Position numbers and translations under genes: made by a program. Shown piece after piece: positions 55,485 to 64,000 of a DNA stretch of 64,000 bases (its first letter is position 1; each line of letters opens with the position of its first letter). Location of the stretch: NCBI GenBank assembly GCA_030760725.1, contig JASWHV010000011.1:85971765-86035764 (forward strand). Direction: 5' to 3'. This DNA comes from Neostapfia colusana. Lineage: Eukaryota; Streptophyta; Magnoliopsida; Poales; Poaceae. The notes below the pieces were generated by a model, which saw only the letters and a list, made by a program, of their open reading frames with translations, was not told the DNA's origin and did not search any database.

Positions 55485-58031
55485 CTATTTGCTATCCAGG
55501 CCCCCCGCTACCCGGGTGGTCTGGGTGGCATCGGCGCTGATTCGGACGAGCCTTGTGGGGACGTCGTCCTCATCGAGGGGTTGCACGCGGGGTGCTGTGG
55601 TAGAGGCACAGTGGCGTGCACTTGGGTGGAGCTGGTTTGGTTCTGCACTGCCGAGGGTTGGCGCTCTAGTTGCTGTAAGCGCCTGAAGCTTTTCCAAGGC
55701 TAACACTGCGGCAGCACGGTCTCCACAAACCTTGAGGACGCCTTTTGGTGTAGGCATCTTCAAGACAAGGTAGCCGTAGTGGGCTACTGCCATGAATCGG
55801 TACAGGGCTGGCCTGCCGATTATGGCGTTGAAGGGGAGGTCAATCTCGGCCACGTCGAACTGGATGTACTCTGTCCGGTAGCTGTCCGGTGCCCCAAAGG
55901 TCACCGGGAGGCTGATGTGGCCGTAGGGAACGACCTGTCCCGGACCTACCCCTGAGAACAGGCTCGATGGGGCGAGCTTGGCCATCGGGATCTGCAGCTT
56001 CTGGAAGGCTGCGCGACTGATGAGGTTCAGTCCAGCCCCGCCATCCACCAAAACGTGGTACATCTTCACGTTGGCGATGGTGGGGGCCACCACGAGCGGC
56101 AGTTGGCCGGCCCCAGCCATGTTCCTGGGGCAGTCGGTGTCATCGAAGCTGATGGGGGTTCCCATCCACCTGAGGTGCGGTGCTGCACCTGGGAGGGGAG
56201 CCACCGATGCTACCGCTCGGCGCAAGGCCTTAGCCATGCTTCGGGACAGGGGGTCAGCGGACCCGCCGAAGATGACATAGAGCATCTTCCGGTGCTCGTC
56301 ATCACTGGAGCTGGAGCTCCCATGATTGCGCACTGCCTTTACGGCGTGCTGAAGCTCCTGGAACTCCACCTGGCGGTCGACGCCGTCTCGGGCCTCGACC
56401 TTCTGCTTGCCCTCCCTTTGACTGTAGGGTGGGGCATCAGTTAGAGGCTGCTTCCCTTTCCGGAAGCGCTCCGCGAGCATCTGGATTTCCCGGCATTCGG
56501 CAGCGGTATGATAACTGGTGCCATGCACAGGGCATAATTCATCCTGGCCCCCGTCTGGGGCCGGCGATTGTCGCGGCCTCTTGTCAGGGCGCGGCCCCCG
56601 AGCTCCACTGGGCGCCGCCGTTGTGGCAACGGGGACCGCGGCTGATGACTTTATCTTGCTTCCGCCTCCGCTCTTGATCTTCCTGCCGCTTCCGTACGAA
56701 GCGTCGCCAGATCCCGGCTGACCCCCTGGCTTGGGGGCCGGCAGAGAGTGCCAGTTCTGCCCTTCGGCTGCTCTGGCACACTTGTCCGCCAGGCTGAAGA
56801 GTTCTGAGACATCGCGGACCTCCCTGGTCGCGAGCTTCTCGAGCATCTTCCTGTCCCGAACGCCTTGCCGGAACGCCACCACCACAGAAGCGTTCTGGAT
56901 GTGTGGGATGGTGTTCCGCACCTGGGAGAACCGCTGGATGAACGAGCGCAGCGACTCCCCTGGTTGTTGTTGGATGGCGTGGAGGTCGAGCTCCGTGCCG
57001 GGACGGGTGTATGAGCTGCCGAAGTTGGCGACGAACTGCCGGCAGAGCTCTCCCCAGGAAGTTATGGACCCCTGAGGTAGATTCATGAGCCAAGACCGAG
57101 CTGGGCCGGTCAAGGCGACGGGGAAGTAGTTGGCCATGACAGCCTCATCCCCTCCTGCGGCAAGTACGGCGGTGGAGTAGATCTGGAGGAACTCCGCCAG
57201 GTTGACGCTACCATCGTACTTCTCAGGCAGGTGCAGCCGGAACTTGCGCGGCCACCTCGCGAAGCGAAGGTGGGGTACAAGGGCCGCACATCCTGCACCT
57301 GCTGCTGCAGGTATTGGCGCTGCGAACGCTTGGTTCGCACTTGGCACCGCGTAACCTGGCATGGGCAAGGCTGCACCATAGACCAGGGGCGCTGCTTGCG
57401 GCGCATATGGTTGTGGCATATGTTGCGTGGCATATGCCTGAGGCAGGGCTCGCGTGGCGAAGACCTGCCCTCCAGGTTGTGTCGAGGCCGACGACATGCT
57501 GTCGCCAGCCTCATGGTTGCGACGCCTTTCTCGACGTCGCTCGAGGTACACCCGGGCATCCTGGCCCAAGTGGCACCGTTCCAGCTCCCTTCTCAGGTCC
57601 GTCGACAGGAGCCTGGAGGAGATGGAATCCGCCGTTTTCCCGTCAACCATGGGCGTGTGTGTCAGCGACACAGCCGGTTGTCCTGGGCGCCGTCCTCGCC
57701 GAAACCGAGGGTTCGCGGCTGCGACGACGAGGCGGTCCACCTCGCGGACCCATTGCTGGGTCGCTGAATGGGGCGCATCCCCCGCAGGTGGGTTGTGCAG
57801 CAGTGCTCTTGCTGCAGCTAGCGCACCCCCATGGTGTACGCTCAGCGCTGCAGAAGACCTCACACTGGTCGGAGCCTGCATCGCCGGAGTCGGCGTCGCC
57901 GGAGTCGGCTGCTGGCTACCAGCTTGTGCCGACACACTCCGTCCTGAGTGTGTCGACATGTACTCCCCACTGGTCACGGTTCGCCGTGAACGTGGAGGGG
58001 GAGAGTTTTCTGCTGAAGGAAGCTTGGTCAT
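55485..58031 (-). CDS. gag-pro: TatA2 gag-protease, open 848 codons
   Basis: Starts at 58031 (MTKLPSAENSPPPRS), 40 bp from the PBS. N-terminal 230 residues are low complexity, with a basic segment LERRRERRRNHEAGD. The retrotransposon gag domain follows (KFRLHLPEKYDGS, WGELCRQFVANFGS, SLRSFIQRFSQVRN; about 57260-56800). A Tat-type knuckle C-x2-H-x4-H-x4-C (CPVHGTSYHTAAEC, near 56500-56545) comes next. The aspartic protease has VDGGAGLNLIS near 56040 and FNAIIGRPALYRF near 55810. It ends about 50 bp before the first RT-like codons. No stop or shift is visible, so it could still yield particles if transcribed. The complementary strand has ORFs without family support. Confidence 0.9.
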   Translation of the reverse strand: MTKLPSAENSPPPRSRRTVTSGEYMSTHSGRSVSAQAGSQQPTPATPTPAMQAPTSVRSSAALSVHHGGALAAARALLHNPPAGDAPHSATQQWVREVDRLVVAAANPRFRRGRRPGQPAVSLTHTPMVDGKTADSISSRLLSTDLRRELERCHLGQDARVYLERRRERRRNHEAGDSMSSASTQPGGQVFATRALPQAYATQHMPQPYAPQAAPLVYGAALPMPGYAVPSANQAFAAPIPAAAGAGCAALVPHLRFARWPRKFRLHLPEKYDGSVNLAEFLQIYSTAVLAAGGDEAVMANYFPVALTGPARSWLMNLPQGSITSWGELCRQFVANFGSSYTRPGTELDLHAIQQQPGESLRSFIQRFSQVRNTIPHIQNASVVVAFRQGVRDRKMLEKLATREVRDVSELFSLADKCARAAEGQNWHSLPAPKPGGQPGSGDASYGSGRKIKSGGGSKIKSSAAVPVATTAAPSGARGPRPDKRPRQSPAPDGGQDELCPVHGTSYHTAAECREIQMLAERFRKGKQPLTDAPPYSQREGKQKVEARDGVDRQVEFQELQHAVKAVRNHGSSSSSDDEHRKMLYVIFGGSADPLSRSMAKALRRAVASVAPLPGAAPHLRWMGTPISFDDTDCPRNMAGAGQLPLVVAPTIANVKMYHVLVDGGAGLNLISRAAFQKLQIPMAKLAPSSLFSGVGPGQVVPYGHISLPVTFGAPDSYRTEYIQFDVAEIDLPFNAIIGRPALYRFMAVAHYGYLVLKMPTPKGVLKVCGDRAAAVLALEKLQALTATRAPTLGSAEPNQLHPSARHCASTTAPRVQPLDEDDVPTRLVRISADATQTTRVAGGLDSK

Positions 58032-58070
58032 CTTCGTCGGTGGGAACTCGTCGCGCTAGGAGAAAAGCCC

Positions 58071-58086
58071 CCTACCTGGCGCGCCA
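58071..58086 (-). promoter_or_regulatory. TatA2 PBS
   Basis: TGGCGCGCCAGGTAGG on the minus strand, two bases from the LTR. Confidence 0.72.
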
Positions 58087-58088
58087 AA

Positions 58089-59185
58089 TGTCGAAGTGTT
58101 CGGTCGACACTTCCCCCGGGCCTGCACTGGGCAGCCCGCGGAGGTTCTTTTTTTGGTGGGGCTAGTCTCTTGCGGAGAGCTTGCGCGGATGGACGAGTTA
58201 GTAAGAGCTTGACGCGGTGAGTTTTACGTGGTTCAGGCCGCCGGAGCGTAAAACCCTACGTCCACGGCGAGCTATGGAGCTCGCTGTATTGCTTGCTGCT
58301 CAGGGCCGGAGTCCTGAGCTTGGGGGTGAGTTAAAGCTTGGGAGTGTATGGCTAGCGTATGAGTTGCAGAGTGCGAACCCTTGCTATCGTCGCCTACCCG
58401 AGCCTTTTATAGCGACAAGACTCGGGCAGCTTACAAGGGGGGCCGGGACCCGACAGGTGGTCCCGGGAAGATTGTCTATCATCTACCGTATCTGCAGTTA
58501 TGCCAGTAGTTGCCTCTGGTCGAAGGCTTCTGAGTCTTCATCTTGCCGCCCTACCCATGCCGCATGCTAGTCGTAGTGGTTGATGACGGCGCAGGCGGCA
58601 TGGGATGTCTTGTCGCGGTGTTTATTGGCTGGCAGGTTCTGACACCGCGCGCCAGTCTGTGATGCGACTGGGCGCAACGGCACCTGACAAAAGCGTGCTC
58701 CGCGTCTCCGCGTCTTGGGAAGACGCGGGCCTTGAATACCTTGTACGGGCAAGGTATGGGGCGTCTTTACGCCTGCTGCCTATCGCTCGGGGGCAGGCAG
58801 CGCCGTTCTGCTGCCACGTGGCGAGCCCGGAGCCCTTCTCAGAGGAGAGGGGGGGCCGTTCCGCGGGGCACGTGGAGCCTCCGGACCTCTCCCCGCGGAG
58901 GGGGAGGCTCGGCTCCTGCAGGCCACGTGGCGGGCCCGGAGCTCTCCTATGAGGAGAGGGAGGTCCGGCCCCACTGTACGCGTGGCGCCTTCGGACCTCT
59001 CTCCCGCGGAGGGGGAGGTCCGGCTTCTGTATGCCACGTGGCGGGCCCGGAGCTCTCCCCTGAGGAGAGGGAGGCCCGGCCCCACCGGATGCGTGGCGCC
59101 TCCGGAGCTCTCCCTGCGGAGAAGGGCGAGTTCCTTAGGCATTTTACCCTGTGCGCGGGGGTATCCCATATCTCAGGTACCGACA
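58089..59185 (-). repeat. TatA2 5' LTR
   Basis: Same length as the 3' LTR, with few differences. TATA (minus) at 58403-58412; G-box array at about 58810-59135. Followed by GTGTT and the remainder of SoloS. Confidence 0.93.
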
Positions 59186-59450
59186 GTGTTTTTCTCATTT
59201 GAACTTTTGTTTGAACAACTTGTTCCAAATCTGATTTTTATTTTCTCACACATATGGGAACTTCCCATCCTTGTTTTAGACCCCTCTAGGGTTCCAAGTT
59301 CTCAAATGAACATTTGACTTGTGTGAAGAAAGCCCTCATGTGTGTTATCACATGTGGGAAAAAGTTTTAACAAGTCCCAAATTTCATACACATGAAACAA
59401 AACTTTGCAAACAAGTGTTTCTTTGTATTCATAATTTTGGGACCTTTACA

Positions 59451-60738
59451 ACCGGCTGTGTCGCTGACGCGCACGCCAACGGTTGACGGGCAGACGGCCG
59501 ATTCCAGCTCCACCAGGCTCCCATCGACGGACCTGAGGACAGAGCTGGAACGATGCCACTTGGGCCAAGATGCCCGAGTGTTCCTCGAGCGACGTCGAGA
59601 AAGGCGTTGCAACCAAGAGGCCGGCGACAGCATGACATTAGCCTCGACCCTGCCTGAGGCGCAGACCTTCGCCACGCGATCTCTGCCCCAGGCATACGCC
59701 ACGCAGCATATGCCACAGCCATATGCCCTGCAAACGGCGCCCCCGGTCTATGGTGCAGCCTTGCCCATACCGGGGTACACAGTGCCAGCAGCGAACCAAG
59801 CGTTCGCGGCACCAACGCCTGCAGAAACAGGAGCAGGATGTGCGGCCATGGCGCCCCACCTTCGCTTCGCGAGGTGGCCGCGCAAGTTTCGGCCGCACCT
59901 GCCCGAGAAGTACGACGGCAGCGTCAACCCGGCGGAGTTCCTCCAGATCTACTCCACCGCCGTCCTTGCTGCAGGAGGGGACGAGGCCGTCATGGCCAAC
60001 TACTTCCCCGTCGCCTTGATCAGCCCAGCCCGGTCTTGGCTCATGAACCTCGCCCAAGGTTCCATAACTTCCTGGGGAGAGCTCTGCCGGCAGTTCACCG
60101 CCAACTTCGGCAGTTCCTACACCCGGCCTGGCACGGAGCTCGATCTCCACGCCATCCAGCAACAACCTGGGGAATCGCTGCGCTCTTTCATCCAGCGGTT
60201 CTCCCAGGTACGGAACACCATCCCACATATCCAAAATGCTTCTGTGGTGGTGGCGTTCCGGCAAGGCGTCCGGGACAAGAAGATGCTTGAGAAGCTCGCG
60301 ACCAGAGAGGTCCGCGACGTCTCAGAGCTCTTCAGCCTGGCAGACAAGTGCGCCAGAGCAGCAGAAGGGCGGAACTGGCACTCCCTGCCAGCCTCTGAGT
60401 CAGGAGGGCAGCCAGGATCTGGCGCCGCTTCCTATGGAAGCGGCAAGAAGATCAAGAACCGGGGCGGTGGCAAGATGAAACCGCCGGCCGTGGCTCCCGT
60501 TGCCGCAGCAGCGGCACCTAGTGGGGCTCGGGGGCCGCGCCCTGACAAGAGAAAGCGACAGTCACCAGCTCCAGATGGTGACCAAGGCGAGCTATGCCCC
60601 GTGCACGGCACCAGTTACCATACTGCTGCCGAGTGCCGGGAGATCTAGAAGCTCGCGGAGCGCTTCCGGAAAGGGAAGCAGCTTCGAACTGATGCCCCAC
60701 CCTACCGTCAAAGGGAGGGCAAGAAGAAGGTCTACGCA
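59451..60738 (+). pseudogene. gag: TatA3 gag, C-terminal part
   Basis: After the ACCGG duplication the frame continues with VSLTRTPTVDGQ. It includes the gag core (KFRPHLPEKYDGS, WGELCRQFTANFGS) and the knuckle CPVHGTSYHTAAEC. A TAG at 60646-60648 replaces Gln; similarity to TatA2 goes on to about 60738 and then ends abruptly at the GypI-type LTR. Confidence 0.88.
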
Positions 60739-60741
60739 GTT

Positions 60742-63246
60742 TTATAAAACCATGACAAAACAGCAACTTAACTTTAGATGAATGTAATCCCAGCATGTAT
60801 TAAATTACCAACATACGTTCATCACTTCCCGTGTTCCATCCGAACATTAACCAATCTTTTATTCATACTCACGAATACCTCCTCGTATTCGCTACCATCT
60901 CATCTCATAAAACAACCTCATCTCGCACCGAGACCAATCTCATATGACTCATCAGTCATACAACCATCTTACCTCCCGGACTCAACAGTCCCAAACCAAA
61001 CCATAACCAATAACTATAACCAAGAACCTTCCCGATAACCATTCCAATAACCATCCCATCTAATCATGGCAGTTTAGCCAGGTGCTCATGACCGTAAGCT
61101 CGGCTATCATGATAGTTTTAGACTCTGCAGAGTTTGCACCTCTTTACCCACAAGTTTGTGATTTCGTCACCCATCGGCGACTGCAGAACCTCCATTATAC
61201 CAGTACACAACCGTCGGTGTATGGTCAAGAGATCACAAAATAGCCTTTACAAAGGGGTTACTAGATGTATGGACTCACTAAGGTTTCACCGGCAGGCTAG
61301 AATCTCCAATTCTCCCACCCACGGGCCCCCTCTTGTGCCATGCAGTTCCCATGGCAGTCCTCACTCGACTCCCATTCCCCGCGCCTTCCACAGTCCATAA
61401 CACTCTAGCAACTCACCTAATTACTCAGCTAAGCCGCACCCATACTTGGCCTTGTGGTGGCACTGTTATCCTGGCATGTGCATGCATGAACCGGTCCTTA
61501 TATCTACGGCAAGCAAAACCACCATCTCATGCTACCTCATTCACAAACCCAGGCTTGCCTAGATCTCCCTCCGATCCATGTCCATTATTAGCATCAGTTT
61601 TCTCATTATTATTACGAGTGCAGTTAGCTAGACACATCTATCTCGCTTCCCAATCCCATGGACTCAGCGAAGCATAAAACAAAAACCATACCCGACTTAT
61701 AAAATTCCCAGGCGACAAGGGTGGTTTAACCAAAACTAGTAAACTCCTATAAAAGGGTTTCCCATCATGTTTGACTCAGTACGCACACCTTTTCGCAAAA
61801 CAAAATAGTTTTACCCAAAACATAGGATCAACATGGTCAAGGAGCACTTGCCTTGTTCTTGCGGTTCCGGTTGTTCTTGATTCTCAAAACCTTGTTGCTG
61901 CAGCCCGTTGTAGACAGCTCCCTGAGCTTGTTCTGCTATGTAGGATTCACGTGCATACAAAATTTACAGCAATCAATATCATGCACAAACCCTAAACTAG
62001 ATGCGATGATGCTCATGCATGCTATCCTATGATTTTTATTAGATTGGTGCGCCCTTGCATGGCTTGCATGGACAGATGTGTTCGGTTCAAAGGGGGTTGT
62101 GGCGATGATCTTGTTTTTAGATCAAGTGATCTGCCCACAAGAAAGCTTCTGTTCGAAAGGAATTGAAGAACAGATGCAAGAGATGAACACCATGATGTCG
62201 TAAGGTGGTATTGAAGTCCTACCTCACGCTCTTCTTGACTTTGAGGTCCTCCTCAAACCACTCGGTTCTTCTCCGATGATCTCCCTTGTTGCGCTTCGGC
62301 GATGTTTTGCTCGGCGAGTTAGGGCTAGAGCGCTAAGTCATCGGCTCAGGAGTTGAAAGAGAAGTTCGTGATTTCGGCCAGAGGTTTTGGGTTCTATTTA
62401 TAATCGGGAAGAGAAGAGTCCTAATCTGATTGGATCCCAAATAAGAGTCTTATTCAGATCCTTGTTAGATCCTGACGTCTTATCTTCGGTAACCATTGTG
62501 TATTTTAGATCGATTTCTGTTGCGTACCGGTGTCCTTACGCGTAACAGCTGCTTCAGAACTCGTTACCTCCGTGATGATGAGCTCCGGAAGCTCCCCGTG
62601 TCCTCCGGGCCTGGTATCTCCTCATCCGCAGAGACGAGCTCCGGTTGTGCCACGTGTCGATTGATCAAGACCTCCCTCTTCTTCGGAGACGAACTCCGCG
62701 CACGCCACGTGTGGGTGCCGGTCTTTCCGCTCTCCTTTCCTCAGGGACATGCCCCGAGGTCGACACGTGTTTAGCTGCGACGGACCTTCCGGTGATAAGC
62801 TCCGGTGGCGACACGTGTTCGATAGATCCGGACTTCTCTGGGATGAGCTCCGAGATTGACACGTATCCCGTGCGACTGGTCCCCTGACTTCCGCGAGGAC
62901 TAGCTCCGGGAATGACACGTGTCCTATAAAAATGCCTTTGCTTCTTCCGCAGAGGCTATCTCCGCGGGCAGCACGTGTCCCACAGGGTCGGACCTCTTTC
63001 CAATCGCGGAGGTGACCCCCGAGCCTGCCACGTAGCTAGTTTAACGGCGGACCTTTCCCAAATTTCTCGGGGATGAGTTCCTAACACGCCACGTGGTCTG
63101 CTGGCCGTGGAAGCTGCCTTCGGTGCTCTCGGAGAGCTTTGTTGGCCATCCTTTTGATACTTGTCTCCGTTCCTTCTTTTCTTAAAAATGTTTTTCTTCT
63201 TCATAAAACATGAACATATGCTGACACCCGAGGTGAGGGTGTCACA
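60742..63246 (-). repeat. Truncated GypI-family LTR
   Basis: Matches GypI LTR positions about 5958-8532 and ends GTGTCACA at 63246. The first roughly 470 bp are missing at the left. It includes the CTCTGCAGAG palindrome (61123-61132), TATA-like ATTATAAATAGA near 62400 and the G-box array (62575-63100). No TSD is recognisable; the flanking TatA3 has lost protease and RT, so a deletion probably took both. No gene inside. Confidence 0.88.
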
Positions 63247-64000
63247 CCGATGAAGCAGAAGAAGCTTTCCAGGAGTTGAAGCAACTCCTGACGACCCTAC
63301 CCATCATGGTAGCACCCGAGCCCGAAGAGCATTTGTTGCTCTACATCGCGGCGACAACTGAAGTGGTGAGTATGGTCCTCGTCGCAGAGCGGCCTGACCT
63401 CTCGTCGCCACAGCCTGCTCCGATAGCAGGAGACAAGCCCCAGGAAACCCTGGAGGTCTAAGACGACCTCCCGGACCTCCAAGACAACCCCCGGAGGTCC
63501 AAGACGGACCCCCGGACCTCCGTGACAACCTCCCGGAGGACCAACGGGACCTCCCGGAGGTCCAACGGGACCTCTCGGAGCTCCCTGAAAATCAGCGGGA
63601 CCTCCCGGAGGTCCAAGGCGGCTTGGGAGCCTTCGAGTCTCAGCTCCCAGCAGCCTCCCTGGACCCACCCACCTCCTGTAGGCCTGAGCCCATGGATGAA
63701 GACATCTCTGGCCTGGGAGGGAGGGTCCGGACCATCCAGAGGCCTGTCTACTACATCAGCGAGGTCCTCCATGACGCCAAGACAAGGTACCTGGAGGTCC
63801 ATAAGCTGCTGTATGCAGTGCTCGTGGCATCCAGGAAGCTCCGCCACTACTTCCAAGCTCACCGGGTCTCGGTGGTCACCTCCTATCCGCTGAAGGCTAT
63901 CCTTCACAGCCCCCACGCGACTGGCAATGTCGCTAAATGGGCAGCGGAACTGGCGGAGTTTGAGCTGGATTTCCTTCCTCGTCATGCAGTCAAGAGCCAA
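63247..64000 (+). pseudogene. TatA3 first RNase H region with minisatellite
   Basis: DEAEEAFQELKQLLTTLPIM and LLLYIAATTEVVSMVLVAE give the start of the RNase H domain. The expected catalytic Asp of the first strand is replaced (AATT). A TAA at 63459-63461 and a one-base shift near 63490 precede a minisatellite-coded linker. The domain then continues (IQRPVYYISEVL, KLLYAVLVASRKLRHYFQAH, LKAILHSPHATGNVAKWAAE) and is open to the window end. The frame change near the repeat suggests slippage. Confidence 0.82.
63462..63620 (+). repeat. 21-bp minisatellite in TatA3 RNase H
   Basis: Units like GACCTCCCGGAGGTCCAACGG (63548, 63569 and degenerate neighbours). In the domain frame each encodes about seven residues (DLPEVQR). 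The same array type sits at the same place in TatA2. Confidence 0.82.

Larger units (their letters stand above)
47592..59185 (-). mobile_element. TatA2: Tat-lineage element with gag-pro, broken pol and antisense ORF
   Basis: LTRs 47592-48688 and 58089-59185 are both 1097 bp and nearly identical; GTGTT is duplicated at 47587-47591 and 59186-59190. In minus-strand order: PBS, open gag-protease, RT remnant, RNase H remnant with minisatellite, second RNase H remnant, integrase with deleted core, spacer with G-box array, antisense ORF on the plus strand, 3' LTR. The protease motif VDGGAGLNLI, the second RNase H and the antisense ORF place it in the Tat lineage (RIRE2/Grande/Cinful type). Confidence 0.92.
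43598..59450 (-). mobile_element. SoloS: solo LTR of a GypIV-related family, interrupted by TatA2
   Basis: Two parts, 43598-47591 and 59191-59450 (about 4254 bp), run from TGACGCGACC to GACCTTTACA. ACCGG is duplicated at 43593-43597 and 59451-59455. No PBS, PPT or coding region lies between the ends once TatA2 is removed, so it is a solo LTR left by LTR-LTR recombination. It resembles the GypIV LTR in patches (GTGCGACACCCRACAGCACAC near the start, CAGCGGAAGT, the hairpin). Orientation follows that similarity. No gene seen in about 4.2 kb. Confidence 0.88.
20472..64000 (+). mobile_element. TatA3: plus-strand Tat-lineage Ty3/gypsy element, heavily interrupted
   Basis: The only plus-strand element. 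Its pieces are 5' LTR 20472-21156 and 42799-43201, PBS 43204, gag 43258-43597 and 59451-60738, and RNase H 63247-64000. Between them lie TatA1 with GypIV, SoloS with TatA2, and a truncated GypI-type LTR. Frame and LTR continuity across the two TSD-flanked insertions prove the joins. The join from gag to RNase H lacks protease and RT, so DNA was also deleted there. The left TSD should be GAGAG (20467-20471); the right end is outside the window. Confidence 0.85.

Overview
The window reads as intergenic DNA from a grass (Poaceae; probably panicoid, which is inference) and contains no host gene that I can support. Almost every base belongs to a nested stack of LTR retrotransposons. I reconstructed the stack from matching LTR pairs, TG...CA termini, 5-bp target-site duplications (TSDs), primer binding sites (PBS) and reading frames that resume across insertions. 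The grass assignment rests on a Sirevirus-type copia element, Tat-lineage Ty3/gypsy elements carrying an antisense ORF, large-LTR chromoviruses and the high GC content. The labels below are mine.

Oldest layer: GypIII, a minus-strand Ty3/gypsy element. Its visible parts are 8533-8560, 18304-18702 (leader and start of an ORF) and its 5' LTR from 18703 to 20471. Three elements entered it. GypI (1-8532, minus) is a Tekay-like chromovirus with 3.04-kb LTRs, and its 3' LTR is cut by the window edge. CopII (8561-18298, minus) is a complete but decayed Sirevirus-like copia element with TSD CCACC. TatA3 (20472 to beyond 64000, plus) is a Tat-lineage element inserted in the GypIII LTR.

Second layer, inside TatA3: TatA1 (21157-42793, minus, TSD ACCGA) sits in the TatA3 5' LTR. 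SoloS (43598-59450, TSD ACCGG) is a solo LTR of about 4.25 kb in the TatA3 gag. A truncated GypI-type LTR (about 60742-63246) lies between the TatA3 gag and its RNase H remnant, where protease and RT have been lost.

Third layer: GypIV (28330-42514, minus, TSD GTTCG) is a nearly intact chromovirus inside the TatA1 5' LTR. TatA2 (47592-59185, minus, TSD GTGTT) lies inside SoloS, with equal-length LTRs and an open gag-protease ORF but a wrecked pol.

How the parts work together: GypI, CopII and GypIV encode the usual gag, protease, RT-RNase H and integrase on the minus strand between a 5' LTR (right) and a 3' LTR (left). The Tat elements add an antisense ORF between integrase and 3' LTR, encoding a coiled-coil protein related to the plant 'putative gypsy type transposon' family. 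The most unusual signals are regulatory or structural. Arrays of about 55-bp units with G-box/ABRE-like CACGTG(TC) words occur in LTRs of unrelated lineages and flank the antisense ORF. A hairpin in the transcribed LTR leader shows a compensatory base-pair change between families. The antisense ORF has a candidate 78-bp intron in one copy that is absent from the other. A 21-bp minisatellite lies inside the RNase H coding region.
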